A DNA stretch of 64,000 nucleotides from positions 52,959,676 through 53,023,675 of the forward strand of contig CM049316.1 in the NCBI GenBank assembly GCA_026874595.1, read 5' to 3'. A model generated the notes under the pieces. That model was not told the origin of the DNA, ran no database searches, and saw only the letters and a list, made by a program, of their open reading frames with translations. Position 1 is the first letter of the stretch, and each line of letters begins with the position of its first letter. Shown piece by piece: positions 38,802 through 51,167 of this stretch. A program made the translations under genes and the position numbers. This DNA is from Sipunculus nudus. Lineage: Eukaryota; Annelida; Sipuncula; Golfingiida; Sipunculidae.

Positions 38802-39499
38802 AAACATTAGCGTGACTCCATGGACGATAAGAACTATATAGAGGAGAAAAATATTTTACGTATGTTTCGTATGTCCGCATTTATAACAAGTCTTTGAAAG
38901 ATTTTGGAGTATTTTCCCTCAATCAAAAACTTTTTAATTGTCATGCACATCTACCTGACAATATACCTGTAGGCATGTGACTGGAAATTTTTAGAAATTT
39001 TCCGGTCGCCCCGGAGGTTTTCAGCGATCGTGGTATCTTAGTTACGTGCAAGGTTTTTATTTATAATTGTAATTTGTAAATATCATAGGTATATATATAA
39101 TTATGTTGGTTCAGACTAGGTAAATGATCAGCTTTGTGGATTGTGTATATCTAAGAGGCTAAGGCTTGACAATAAAAATTTCAAAGTCAGTGTGACGTAA
39201 GTTTTTTAAAAATACCGTTTACGTCTAGCCCTACGAAGTTACCAATATTATAATGCATGGCTTCTGACTTCAAGGGAAAACTAACAAAAAACAACAACAA
39301 AGAACAGAGAACAGATACAGATAGAGAAATCACTTGGCTACGTCACATCATGTTTTTTGCGTCGACTCGACGAAGTGCATGATAACTGATGTCCTTTTCC
39401 TCATACAGCCTTGTCCAGGCAATATATGCCGTGTACCAAACAGAGTTAGAACAATTTATGGTCAGTGAAATCATATTTTCTGTTCCTATAAATAAATAA

Positions 39500-39504
<5 letters not shown>

Positions 39505-39553
<49 letters not shown>
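39505..39553. repeat. (TA)n microsatellite
   Basis: About 48 bases of TA preceded by four AAAT units. Confidence 0.95.
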
Positions 39554-39559
<6 letters not shown>

Positions 39560-39661
39560 GTTATCAGGGTGAAGTGCATGTGTATTTAGACAAATTGCAG
39601 ATATATATTTCCAAAAAACATTCGTGCTTTGTCTCATGAAGAATTACTTCATACGTGGATG

Positions 39662-39678
39662 CCCCCCCCCCCCCCCCC
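39662..39678. repeat. C17 homopolymer
   Basis: Seventeen consecutive C in AT-rich surroundings. Confidence 0.9.
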
Positions 39679-40165
39679 AGGTTGAGAGAGGGTGTTTCGA
39701 TGCATATTTCCCGTCGTATATTGCTTCCTATAATCGTTTTAGAAAAACTTTTTTAATATTTTTGTTAATTATTTACCATTATTAAACTGAATTGTGGAAC
39801 AATGCTACTTCAGCCTCGTTGATCAAATGAATATTCAATGATAAATTAGTTCTTATCGCTGCTTTGTGAATTATGTTAGTGAATATTTCTATTTTATGTG
39901 AATGAATTTCTGTTCATGTAAAGCATTTTTTTGTATATTATTATTTTTTTAATGTAATTCACAGGTGTTCCCCTTGATTTACAGGCGCAGATACAGCGTG
40001 ACAGCATGTCTGTTATACGTAAAACAAATAGACAGATACACACATACATAAACACAGACATATATCTATGTACAGTATGCATTATTTTATATGTATAAAT
40101 CATGTATATTCTACATGTTTACTTTATATCTGTGTTTATGTCTGTGTGCATGTACGTGAAAACTA

Positions 40166-40274
<109 letters not shown>

Positions 40275-41520
40275 TATGCGTGATTCTGCATACATATTGT
40301 GAATCCTTCCGCCAAATAAAAACAGTGGCTGAGATAAAATAATTATACATTATGACTGTTGAAAGCAAAGTAAAGTGAATATAAACTATAGCCAGTAATC
40401 CTGGTATTGATTAGGAGTCTATTATAGGCAAGATAGTCGGATTATATTTTCATGTTTTGTGATTGACGGATTATGGATGATCCCCTGAAAGCCCCTAAAT
40501 ACAAGAGCTTGAAACCAGAGGGCAGCACGTCACGGGATCACCCACATTCATCTGATAACAAAACATTGTGCAGAATCTTCATGTCAGTAAACCAACCCGA
40601 TACTTCAGATGAATCACCGCAAACCCCCGCTATCTTCTCGTGTGTGTGTGTGTGAGGCTGTGTGCGTGTGTGTGCGCGGGTACCTGTGTGTGTGACACTG
40701 GTCACTGTATGGCGTTGTGTTCCCTTATGGCAGGGGTAGGTTCAGATATATATTTTGTTCTTATTAAACACCGGAATCTCACACGGTTGATGTTGAGCGG
40801 TGAACCCTGAACCAGACCAACTTGTGTATAAGAACTCTTTGTAACCATGGTTCTTTTACTAAGATGCCGATTTTGGTATCTATTTGCCCGTGTCGTTCTA
40901 TTGATAACACTAGAAATCTGTATTCCGAGGAATGCAAGCATGCACTATGTTTGCCTTCACTTATTCGGCCCATATTCCCAGGTTCATTAGTGCATAAGTT
41001 ATAATCTTTGTATACATTTGTGAATATTCCTTGATGACATTAATGAATCTGGATCTTGTACCGGATCAGCACCAAAACCATAATTGATTCTTCACTGGCC
41101 AGTTCCCAAAATGCCCTAAAATTCATGAGATTCCGTTCTTGTTTGCTTCAATTATGTTGTAAAAAACACACACAAACACACACAAACACACACACGAACA
41201 GGGATGAACACACACCCTCCTGGCAGAGGCGATAACTAAATTTGTTATAATTCTGATTAAAAATGAAATTACTCATCAACGGATCCATAAAAATTTACAA
41301 GAAATATTAAATGATCATTTCTAGAGCTTTGTAGGGCCTACTGAAATATCTATATAAAGATGAAAAAAAATTTGAAATGCATCTGCAATAAGTATTTTAA
41401 CCCGCACTGATATGAATATATTAACTAGTATATGAAGCTGGTCCTGGGCATTTTAATATGGCTACAACAGCAGGTACAAATTATTATGCAAGCGTAATTG
41501 GGTCCAACATAGAGCAACGT

Positions 41521-41630
41521 CCGTGCATGCTGGCTTGATGTGAATAATTTGCCTCTTATCCAAGTGCGTGCATGCTGGTTTGATGTGCATAATTTGCCAC
41601 TGATCCAAGTCCGTGTATTCTGGCTAGAAT
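41521..41630. repeat. 45-bp minisatellite, about 2.4 copies
   Basis: The units begin CCGTGCATGCTGG(C/T)TTGATG at 41521 and 41566, with a partial third unit at 41611. The first two are about 90% alike. Confidence 0.85.
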
Positions 41631-41639
41631 AGTTACTGC

Positions 41640-41744
41640 AGTACTCACAGCCAGTAATCTTCACAGTAGATACCTCAGTACTCACAGCCGGTAATTTTCA
41701 CAAAAGATACCGCAGTATTCTAAGCCGGTAATCTCCACAATAGG
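41640..41744. repeat. 37-bp minisatellite, about 2.9 copies
   Basis: Units starting CAGTA(C/T)TC at 41640, 41677 and 41714 share AGCC(A/G)GTAAT and a TTCACA/TCCACA segment. It follows the 45-bp minisatellite by only ten bases. Confidence 0.85.
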
Positions 41745-42101
41745 GTACGAGTGCACGGGGAAAAAAAATAAGTAGTGAAAGCAAAACCCTAAGTGTAAAT
41801 ATTATTCCTATATACGGTCATTCCCTGGGCTCGCACAATTCTACTGAAAATGACATGCGAGGATATTTCCATTCTGTTTAGGTATAGCGGAACCTTTCTG
41901 TTGGTCTAATTATTTAAGTGACATTGAGGTCGTTAAGTGTTTAAAAAATGAAAAATATATGCACCTGATCAAGATTTAGAGTGCGGTTCTCAAGATAGAC
42001 TAGGCGACACACATTATCAAGTCAAACCCACACCGGTACCTTCTACATTTAAGGATAAGATGTATATAAATTAATACATGTATATATAGAAACATTTGCA
42101 A
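41745..42101. other. Spacer between the minisatellites and the 46-bp satellite
   Basis: AT-rich non-repetitive sequence with no recognisable feature. Confidence 0.6.
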
Positions 42102-45100
42102 CATTCCTTGGTCTGTGAGATACGGGATCTGCTGCTGGTAACATGCAGTGTCCTTGGTCTGTGGGATACGGCATCTGTGGCCGGTGTTATGCAGTGTCCT
42201 TGACCTGTAAGATACGGGATCTGTGGCCGGTGACATGCAGTGTCCTTGGTCTGTGGGATACGGGATCTGTGGCCGGTGACATGCAGTGACCCTGGTCTGT
42301 GAGATACGGGATCTGTGGCCGGTGACATGCAGTATCCTTGGTCTCTGGGATACGGGATCTGTGGCCTGTGAGATACGGGATCTGTGGCAAGTGACAAGCA
42401 GTGTCCTTGGTCTGTGGGATACGGGATCTGTGGCCTGTGACATGCAGTGTACTTGGTCTGTGGGATACGGGATCTGTGGCCAGTGACATGCAGTGTCCTT
42501 AGCCTGTTTGATACTTGATCTATGGCATGCAGTGACCTTGGCCTGTGAGATACGGGATATGTGGCCGGTGACATGCAGTGTCCTTGGTCTGTGGGATACG
42601 GGATCTGTGGCAAGTGACATGCAGTGTCCTTGGCCTGTGAGATAAGGGATCTTTTGCCGGTGACATGCAGTGTCCTTGGCCTGTGAGATACAGGATTTGT
42701 AGCATGTGACATACAGTGTCTTTTGTCTGTGAGAAACGGGATCTGTGGCCTGTGAGATACGGGATCTGTGGCAAGTGACATGCAGTGTCCTTGCTCTGTG
42801 AGATACAGGATCTGTAGCCGGCGACATGCCGTGTCCTTGGCCTGTGAGATACGGGATCTGTGGCCGGTGACAAGCAGTGTCTTTGGTCTGAGAGAAACGG
42901 GATCTGTGGTCGGTGATATGCAGTGTCCTTTGTCTATGAGATACAGAATCTGTGGCTGGTGACATGCAGTGTCCTTGACCTGTAAGATACGGTATCCTTG
43001 GCCGGTGACATGCAGTGTCCTTGGTCTATGAGATACGGGATCTCTGGCAAGTGACAGGCAGTGTCCTTAGCCTGTTTGATACTTGATCAATGCCATGAAG
43101 TGACCTTGGCCTGTGAGATTCGGGATATGAGGTCGGTGACATACAGTGTCCCTGGTCTGTGAGATACGGGATCTGTGGCCGGTGACATGCAGTGTCCTTG
43201 GCCTGTTAGATACGGGATCTGTGACCGATGACATGCAGTGTCCTTGGTCTGTGGGATACGGGATCTGTAGCCGGTGACATGCAGTGTCTTTGGTCTGTGG
43301 GATACGGGATCTGTGGCCAGTGAGATGCAGTGTCCTTGGCTTGTGAAATACGGGATCTGTGACCGATGACATGCAATGTCCTAGGCCTGTGAGATACGAG
43401 ATATGAGGCCGGTGACATACAATGTCCCTGGACTGTGAAATACGGGATCTGTGGCCGGTGACATGCAGTGTCCTTGGCCTGTAAGATACGGGATCTGTAA
43501 CCGAAGACATGCAGTGTCCTTGATCTATGAGATACGGGATCTGTAGCCGGTGACATTGAGTGTGCTTGGCCTGTGACATAAGGGATTTGTTGTTGGTGAC
43601 ATGCAGTGTCCTTGGTCTGAGAGATACGGGATCTGTGGCCGGTGACATGCAGTGTCCTTGACCTGTGAGATACGGGATCTGTAGCCGGTGACATTGAGTG
43701 TGCTTGGCCTGTGAGATACGGGATTTGTAGCTGGTGACATGCAGTGTCCTTAGCTTGTGAGATACGGGATCTGTGACCGTTGACATGCAGTGTCCTTGGC
43801 CTGTGAGATACGGGATCTGTGGCTGGTGCCGGTGACATGTAGTGTCCTTGACCTGAGAGATACGGGATCTGTGGCCGGTGACATGCAGTGTCCTTGGTCT
43901 GAGAGATACGGGAACTTAGGCCGGTGACATGTAGTGTCCTTGACCTGTGAGATATGGGATCTGTAGCCGGTGACATTGAGCGTGCTTGGCATGTGAGATA
44001 TGGGATTTGTAGCTGGTGACATGCAGTGTCCTTGGCTTGTGAGATACGGGATCTGTGACCGGTGACATGCAGTGTCCTAGGCCTGTGAGATACGGGATCT
44101 GTGACCGGTGACATGCAGTGTCCTAGGCCTGTGAGATACGGGATCTGTGGCCGGTGACATTGAGTGTGCTTGGCCTGTGAGATACGGGATCTGTGGTCGG
44201 CGACATGCAGTGTCCTTGGCCTGTGAGATACGGGATATGTGGCCGATGACATCGAGTGTGCTTGGCCTGTGAGATATGGGATCTGTAGCCGGTGACATTG
44301 AGTGTGCTTGGCCTGTGAGATACGGGATTTGTAGCTGGTGACATGCAGTACGTGTCATTTTCTTGTGAGATACGGGATCTGTGGCCGGTGACATGTAGTG
44401 GCCTTGGTCTGTGAGATACGGGATCTGTGGCCGGCGACACGAAGTGACCTTGATCTGTGAGATAGGAGGTCTATGGCCCGTGACATGAAGTGACCTTGAC
44501 CTGTGGGATACGGGATTTGTGGCCGGTGACATTCAGTGTCCTTGGCCTGTGAGATACGGGATCTGTGGCCGGTGACATGCAGTGTCCTTGGCCTGTGAGA
44601 TACGGGATCTGTGACCAGTGACATGCCGTGTCCTTGGCCTGTGAGATACGGGATATGTGGCCGAGGACATTCAGTGTCCTTGGCCTGTGAGATACGGGAT
44701 CTGTGGCCGGTTACATGCAGTGTCCTTGGCCTGTGAGATACGGGATCTGTGGCCGGTGACATGCAGTGTCCTTGCATTGTGAGATACAGGATCTGTAGCC
44801 GGCGACATGCCGTGTCCTTGGCCTGTGAGATACGGGATCCGTGACCGGTGACAAGCAGTGTCTTTGATCTGAGAGAAACGGGATCTGTGGCCGGTGATAT
44901 GCAGTGTCCTTTGTCTATGAGATACAGAATCTGTGGCTGGTGACATGCAGTATCCTTGACCTGTAAGATACGGTATCCTTGGCCGGTGACATGCAGTGTC
45001 CTTGGTCTATGAGATACGGGATCTCTGGCAAGTGACAGGCAGTGTCCTAAGCCTGTTTGATACTTGATCAATGGCATGAAGTGACCTTGGCCTGTGAGAT

Positions 45101-48100
45101 ACGGGATATGAGGTCGGTGACATACAGTGTCCCTGGTCTGTGAGATACGGGATCTGTGGCCGGTGACATGCAGTGTCCTTGGCCTGTGAGATACGGGATC
45201 TGTGACCGATGACATGCAGTGTCCTTGGTCTGTGGGATACGGAATCTGTAGCCGGAGACATGCAGTGTCCTTGGTCTGTGGGATACGGGATCTGAGGCCA
45301 GTGACATGCAGTGTCCTTGGCTTGTGAAATACGGGATCTGTGACCGATGACATGCAGTGTCCTAGGCCTGTGAGATACGGGATATGAGGCCGGTGACATA
45401 GAATGTCCCAGGTCTGTGAGATACGGGATCTGTGGCCGGTGACATGCAGTGTCCTTGGTCTGAGAGATACGGGATCTGTAGCCGGTGACATTGAGTGTGC
45501 TTGGCCTGTGAGATACGGGGTTTGTTGCTGGTGACATGCAGTGTCCTTGGCTTGTGAGATACGGGATCTGTGACCGTTGACATGCAATGTCCTAGGCCTG
45601 TGAGATACGGGATCTGTGGCTGGTGCCGGTGACATGTAGTGTCCTTGACCTGAGAGATACGGGATCTGTGGTCGGTGACATGCAGTGTCCTTGGTCTGAG
45701 AGATACGGGAACTTAGGCCGGTGACATGTAGTGTCCTGGACCTGTGAGATATGGGATCTGTGGTCGGTGACATGCAGTGTCCTTGGTCTGAGAGATACGG
45801 GAACTTAGGCCGGTGACATGTAGTGTCCTTGACCTGTGAGATATGGGATCTGTAGCCGGTGACATTGAGTGTGCTTGGCCTGTGAGATACGGGGTTTGTA
45901 GCTGGTGACATGCAGTGTCCTTGGCTTGTGAGATACGGGATCTGTGACCGTTGACATGCAGTGTCCTAGGCCTGTGAGATACGGGATCTGTGGCTGGTGC
46001 CGGTGACATGTAGTGTCCTTGACCTGAGAGATACGGGATCTGTGGTCGGTGACATGCAGTGTCCTTGGTCTGAGAGATACGGGAACTGTGGCCAGTGACA
46101 TGTAGTGTCCTTGACCTGTGAGATATGGGATCTGTAGCCGGTGACATTGAGTGTGCTTGGCCGGTGAGATATGGGATTTGTAGCTGGTGACATGCCGTGT
46201 CCTTGGCTTGTGAGATACAGGATCTGTGACCGGTGACATGCAGTGTCCTAGGCCTGTGAGATACGGGATCTGTGACCGGTGACATGCAGTGTCCTAGGCC
46301 TGTGAGATACGGGATCTGTGGCCGGTGACATGCAGTGTCCTAGGCCTGTGAGATACGGGATATGTGGCCGATGACATTGAGTGTGCTTGGTCTGTGAGAT
46401 ACGGGATTTGTAGCTGGTGACATACAGTGTCCTTGGTCTGAGAGATACGGGATCTGTGGCCGGTGACATGCAGTGTCCTAGGCCTGTGAGATACGGGATC
46501 TGTGGCCGGTGACATTGAGTGTGCTTGGCCTGTGAGATACGGGATCTGTGGTCGGTGACATGCAGTGTCCTTGGCCTGTGAGATACGGGATATGTGGCCG
46601 ATGACATTGAGTGTGCTTGGCCTGTGAGATACGGGATTTGTAGCTGGTGACAAACAGTGTCCTTGGTCTGAGAGATACGGGATCTGTGGCCGGTGACATG
46701 CAGTGTCCTTGACCTGTGAGATATGGGATCTGTGGCCGGTGACATGTAGTGGCCTTGGCCTTGGCCTGTGAGATACGGGATCTGTAGCCGGTGACATTGA
46801 GTGTGCTTGGCCTGTGACATAAGGGATTTGTAGTTGGTGACATGCAGTGTCCTTGGTCTATGAGATACGGGATCTCTGGCAAGTGACAGGCAGTGTCCTT
46901 AGCCTGTTTGATACTTGATCAATGGCATGAAGTGACCTTGGCCTGTGAGATATGGGATATGAGGTCGGTGACATACAGTGTCCCTGGTCTGTGAGATAAG
47001 GGATCTGTGGCCGATGACATGCAGTGTCCTTGGCCTGTGAGATACGGGATCTGTGACCGATGACATGCAGTGTTCTTGGTCTGTGAGATACGGGATCTGT
47101 AGCCGGTGACATGCAGTGTCCTTGGTCTGTGGGATACGGGATCTGTGGCCAGTGACATGCAGTGTCCTTGGCTTGTGAAATACGGGATCTGTGACCGATG
47201 ACATGCAGTGTCCTAGGCCTGTGAGATACGGGATATGAGGCCGGAGTCATACAATGTCCCTGGTCTGTGAGATACGGGATCTGTGGCCGGTGACATGCAG
47301 TGTCCTTGGCCTGTAAGATACGGGATCTGTGACCGAAGACATGCAGTGTCCTTGATCTGGGAGATACGGGATCTGTAGCCGGTGACATTGAGTGTGCTTG
47401 GCCTGTGACATAAGGGATTTGTAGTTGGTGACATGCAGTGTCCTTGGTCTGAGAGATACGGGATCTGTGGCCGGTGACATGCAGTGTCCTTGACCTGTGA
47501 GATACGGGATCTGTAGCCGGTGACATTGAGTATGCTTGGCCTGTGAGATACGGGATTTGTAGCTGGTGACATGCAGTGTCCTTGGCTTGTGAGATATGGG
47601 ATCTGTGACTGTTGACATGCAGTGTCCTAGGCCTGTGAGATACGGGATCTGTGGCTGGTGCCGGTGACATGTAGTGTCCTTGACCTGAGAGATACGGGAT
47701 CTGTGGTCGGTGACAAGCAGTGTCCTTGGTCTGAGAGATACGGGAACTGTGGCCGGTGACATGTAGTGTCCTTTACCTGTGAGATATGGGATCTGTAGCC
47801 GGTGACATTGAGTGTGCTTGGCCAGTGAGATATGGGATTTGTAGCTGGTGACATGCAGTGACCTTGACCTGTGAGATAGGAGGTCTGTGGCCCGTGACAT
47901 GAAGTGACCTTGACCTGTGAGATACGGGATCTGTGGCCGGCGACATGAAGTGACCTTGACCTGTGAGATAGGAGGTCTGTGGCCCGTGACATGAAGTGAC
48001 CTTGACCTGTGAGATACGGGATCTGTGGCCGGTGACATTCAGTGTCCTTGGCCTGTGAGATACGGGATCTGTGTCCGGTGACATGCAGTGTCCTTGGCCT

Positions 48101-48314
48101 GTGAGATACGGGATCTGTGACCAGTGACATGCCGTGTCCTTGGCCTGTGAGATACGGGATATGTGGCCGATGACATCGAGTGTGCTTGGCCTTAAGATAT
48201 GGGATCTGTGGCCGGTGACATGCAGTGTCCTTGGCCTGTAAGATACGGCATCTGTGGCCGGTGACATGCAGTGTCAATGGCCTGTGAGATACGGGATCTG
48301 CGGCAGTGACATGC
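42102..48314. repeat. 46-bp satellite array, about 135 copies
   Basis: The unit includes GTGACATGCAGTGTCC, then TTGGCCTGTGAGATACGGG and ATCTGTGGCCG. Common variants are ATTGAGTGTGC for ATGCAGTGTCC, TTGGTCTG and TTGACCTG for TTGGCCTG, and GATTTGTAGCTGG for GATCTGTGGCCGG. Some units are 52 bp from a GGTGCC-type insertion (near 43,822, 45,620, 45,990 and 47,652). Because 46 leaves remainder 1 on division by 3, the minus strand is read through three frames in turn, giving a 46-residue peptide period and frames of up to 518 codons (44355-45911). These are repeat by-products. The right edge decays into weakly similar text up to about 48,430. Confidence 0.95.
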
Positions 48315-48787
48315 ACAGGTTCCATCATGCACCATGACAACCCTGTTCGTGTCATGTTACATCCCCATTCGAGGACTGTGACAGGCGGTGACCATGTCCG
48401 TCGTCTGTGACAAATTTCGCCTGTACCAGTGACACGGTTTTATATATATGTGTTATAAGCTATGGGCGGATGCTAACATGTCAGGATATGTTAAGATATT
48501 AAAAACGGACAGTAAAAAAACTTTATTTGAGTTCACGTTATATTTCAACGGATGAATTATCACAACAAATCACAAATTATGGCCGACCTGATTCACTGGT
48601 AGCGGTAAAACAAGTCCTGTAATTAACTTGTCGCTTACCTTTGCAGCCGAGTGTTAATAATTACCGAGTGACTGCGAGGGGGTCACTATTAATCATTCCA
48701 TAGCTTCTTCGTCTCTGATATGTTCACGAATGTTTAACAATATTTAAATACTTCACTACTTATAACATGGGTGCTTATTACATATAA

Positions 48788-48823
<36 letters not shown>
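48788..48823. repeat. (TA)n microsatellite, interrupted
   Basis: About 36 bases of TA with one TTTA interruption. Confidence 0.9.
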
Positions 48824-48889
48824 TTTTTGTGTGTGGAGGTAACCACTTCCCACTTTTATGCCGGCTTAACTTAGAACTCACGTAAATCT

Positions 48890-49110
48890 GTAGAATCGGG
48901 TTCCGGTTTCGGACAAGGTGGAAACACGGTTATCCTAGCATCAACCAGGCCCTGTGTGCCACACCTGCGGGTCCTGTTTGTATAACATCGAGGGACACCC
49001 GAAAGGTGCACTCGTTTGTAAGAAAAACACGACTTAGCCTGTAGAGCGCTTACCCTGCATGCATTGGTGGTGGCCAACATTGAAAAATTTCACCGCTTCG
49101 ATCTCTGCTC
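48890..49110. repeat. Dispersed repeat, copy 2, with a degenerate tRNA-like tail
   Basis: Positions 48,920-49,030 align with 15,930-16,040 (shared AACCAGGCCC, CACCTG(T/C)GGG and CCCGAAAGG motifs). The next part has TAGCCTGTAGAGCGC at 49,035-49,049, resembling a tRNA-type A box, and CGCTTCGATCTCTG at 49,094-49,107, resembling a poor B box. It could be a tRNA-derived SINE, or a SINE next to another repeat. Confidence 0.5.
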
Positions 49111-50828
49111 TACACATATAGACTACAGAGACCGGTTTATAAAATATTTTAAATAAAGAAAAGTATATGCATACAGAGAAAGCTGAGTTGCCTTAACTTA
49201 AAAAATGAAAATTACTAATATAAAGTGTTTGTCTAATGAAAAAAGTCTATAATTTCCAAATAATGGAAATGTGTTATTGGGCCATGCAGCCCATCTGCAG
49301 ATTGGCCAGTGTGTTTGCAGTGCATTGCATCAGATGCATGGACAGCCCAATAACGGATCCTCATATATATATATGGGCCTGGCCCATCGGCAGATGGACC
49401 AAATCCGTAAAACGGCTCCAGCATATATATACCAGATATGGTCATCATAATGAACGTATGAAAGAGATTTCAAATGTTATATAAAAAAATGCATGCTGTG
49501 CACTACTGTCTATAGTGACCACACAAGCTATAAAAGACAAATCTTCCTTTACGTTTGTTCTTGATCTCATCCCAGAAGAACTACAAACACTACTTCATAT
49601 ACTGTTAGTAGTAACAACACACCAAGATCAAAACAAAACGTCCTACAACAAACACGAAACCAGCTCGCAACAATATCAACGATAATAACAGGGACACTGC
49701 TCTACCTGTGTACTATAAGATAAACACAACATAAACTAACTTGGAAACGAATGATATGAAAGACAGAGGTGGTAATATTGTTATGAAACTAATGAGGAAC
49801 ACATGTTCATGTTTTGATTTCTTAGATATGTGGACACACTGCCTTTGTAGTTGCCTTTCTCCCAAGACACGGCGATGAGCCAGCCGGGACCAGGGCCTCA
49901 TGTGAGGACGTTTTCCAACAGACCTGTGTTGGTATTTACAAGTACCTGTGTAACTGGCAGGTACACAGTTGCTAACAGGTGCGTTCTGTTTGAACTAGCC
50001 CCCTTTTGATATCGCGCTCGTCCTCTGAAGCGAGACGCTGAGATGTTCTTGCTAAAGATATGGAAGGAGCATTTACCAACTACATGTAGATCATTATGGC
50101 AGAACGCCTTCATATCTCAGACTCGCCAAACAATGCGTTGCCATGAGATTGAAGAGATAACGCTCGCGCGGTATGCAATTTGATATCGCCCTATACCTTG
50201 CATTCATACAATGTACTTAGATGTGAAGCAACTAGCAACACCATGCCAAACATTGACAATGGTCCTATCAATATCTGTTGCTCTTTCAAGTTTTGTTTAT
50301 AGCTGTATGACACGCCAGCTTCTGGTGAATGTGTATCATCGCCGACCAACGTGATACAATTGATAAGTTTCCTGAACACTGTCATCAGCCGATCACTTCA
50401 GTGTGAGTAACGTTAGCATGGCGATGTTAGATCGTTCCTCGCAGCACTCCACCTGTACATAGTCGGGGTAAAAAGTAATTATAAAATGAATATTTAGATT
50501 ATAACTCAAACTGCCTCTAATTCCTAATGAAAGTTAAAAGATCAAAATTTCAGCGTGTCGATATAAATACACACATGGTGCATCTTTCGTAAACGTTTCT
50601 AGGGTCAAAGTCATCCATCTAGCCGTTATTTTTATACCAGAACAAGTATGTTTAAACGACTAACATATTACCCGTTCTTGTTTTTAACAGGTTCACATAC
50701 TCGACTTTGGCCGGGTTCGACCGGTTCGGGTTTTCCATGCATGCTGACCCTTCGAGTAATTTACCAATAATATGATGGAAGACTATGGAAAAAGACCCCT
50801 TACACATGACACATTCGACGTCGTTCCC

Positions 50829-51086
50829 GACACTACACGACCACATGCGGGCACGTCCGAGGCGCCTCAAGCACACTGCATGACCACATACGGCATTGCC
50901 GAGACGTTTCCTGGACACTACACGACCACATGCGGGCATATCCGAGACGTTTCCAGGACACTACACGACCACATGCGGGCATGTCCGAGACGTTTCCAGG
51001 ACACTACATGACCGCATGCGGGCATGTCCGAGGAGCAAACAGGACACTGCACGACCAAAAGCGAGCATGTTCGGGGCGCCTCCAGG
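50829..51086. repeat. 43-bp minisatellite, six copies
   Basis: The units begin G(A/C)ACACT(A/G)CA and contain GACCACATGCGGGCAT and CGAGACGTTTCCAG. Five units are 43 bp and the first is 42 bp. The middle two are nearly identical and the outer ones diverged. It ends about 20 bases before a (TA)n array. The unit is GC-rich and CG-containing, unlike its AT-rich surroundings. Confidence 0.9.
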
Positions 51087-51103
51087 AGTTGGTCAACGAT
51101 TTA

Positions 51104-51104
<1 letters not shown>

Positions 51105-51164
<60 letters not shown>
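51105..51164. repeat. (TA)n microsatellite
   Basis: A TA array of about 60 bases. Confidence 0.95.

Positions 51165-51167
<3 letters not shown>

Larger units (their letters stand above)
48315..50828. other. Intergenic, no gene recognised
   Basis: Contains the decayed satellite edge, a TA array at 48,788-48,823, the dispersed repeat at 48.9-49.1 kb and an inverted-repeat-rich patch at 49,270-49,420. From 49.5 to 50.8 kb it is ordinary non-repetitive sequence with only short unrecognised frames. Confidence 0.5.

Noticed and set aside
42000-48355. Many overlapping minus-strand frames up to 518 codons rich in MSPATDPVSHRPRTLHV
   Set aside because: They are readings of the 46-bp satellite in its different phases; there is no start context, domain or splice structure.
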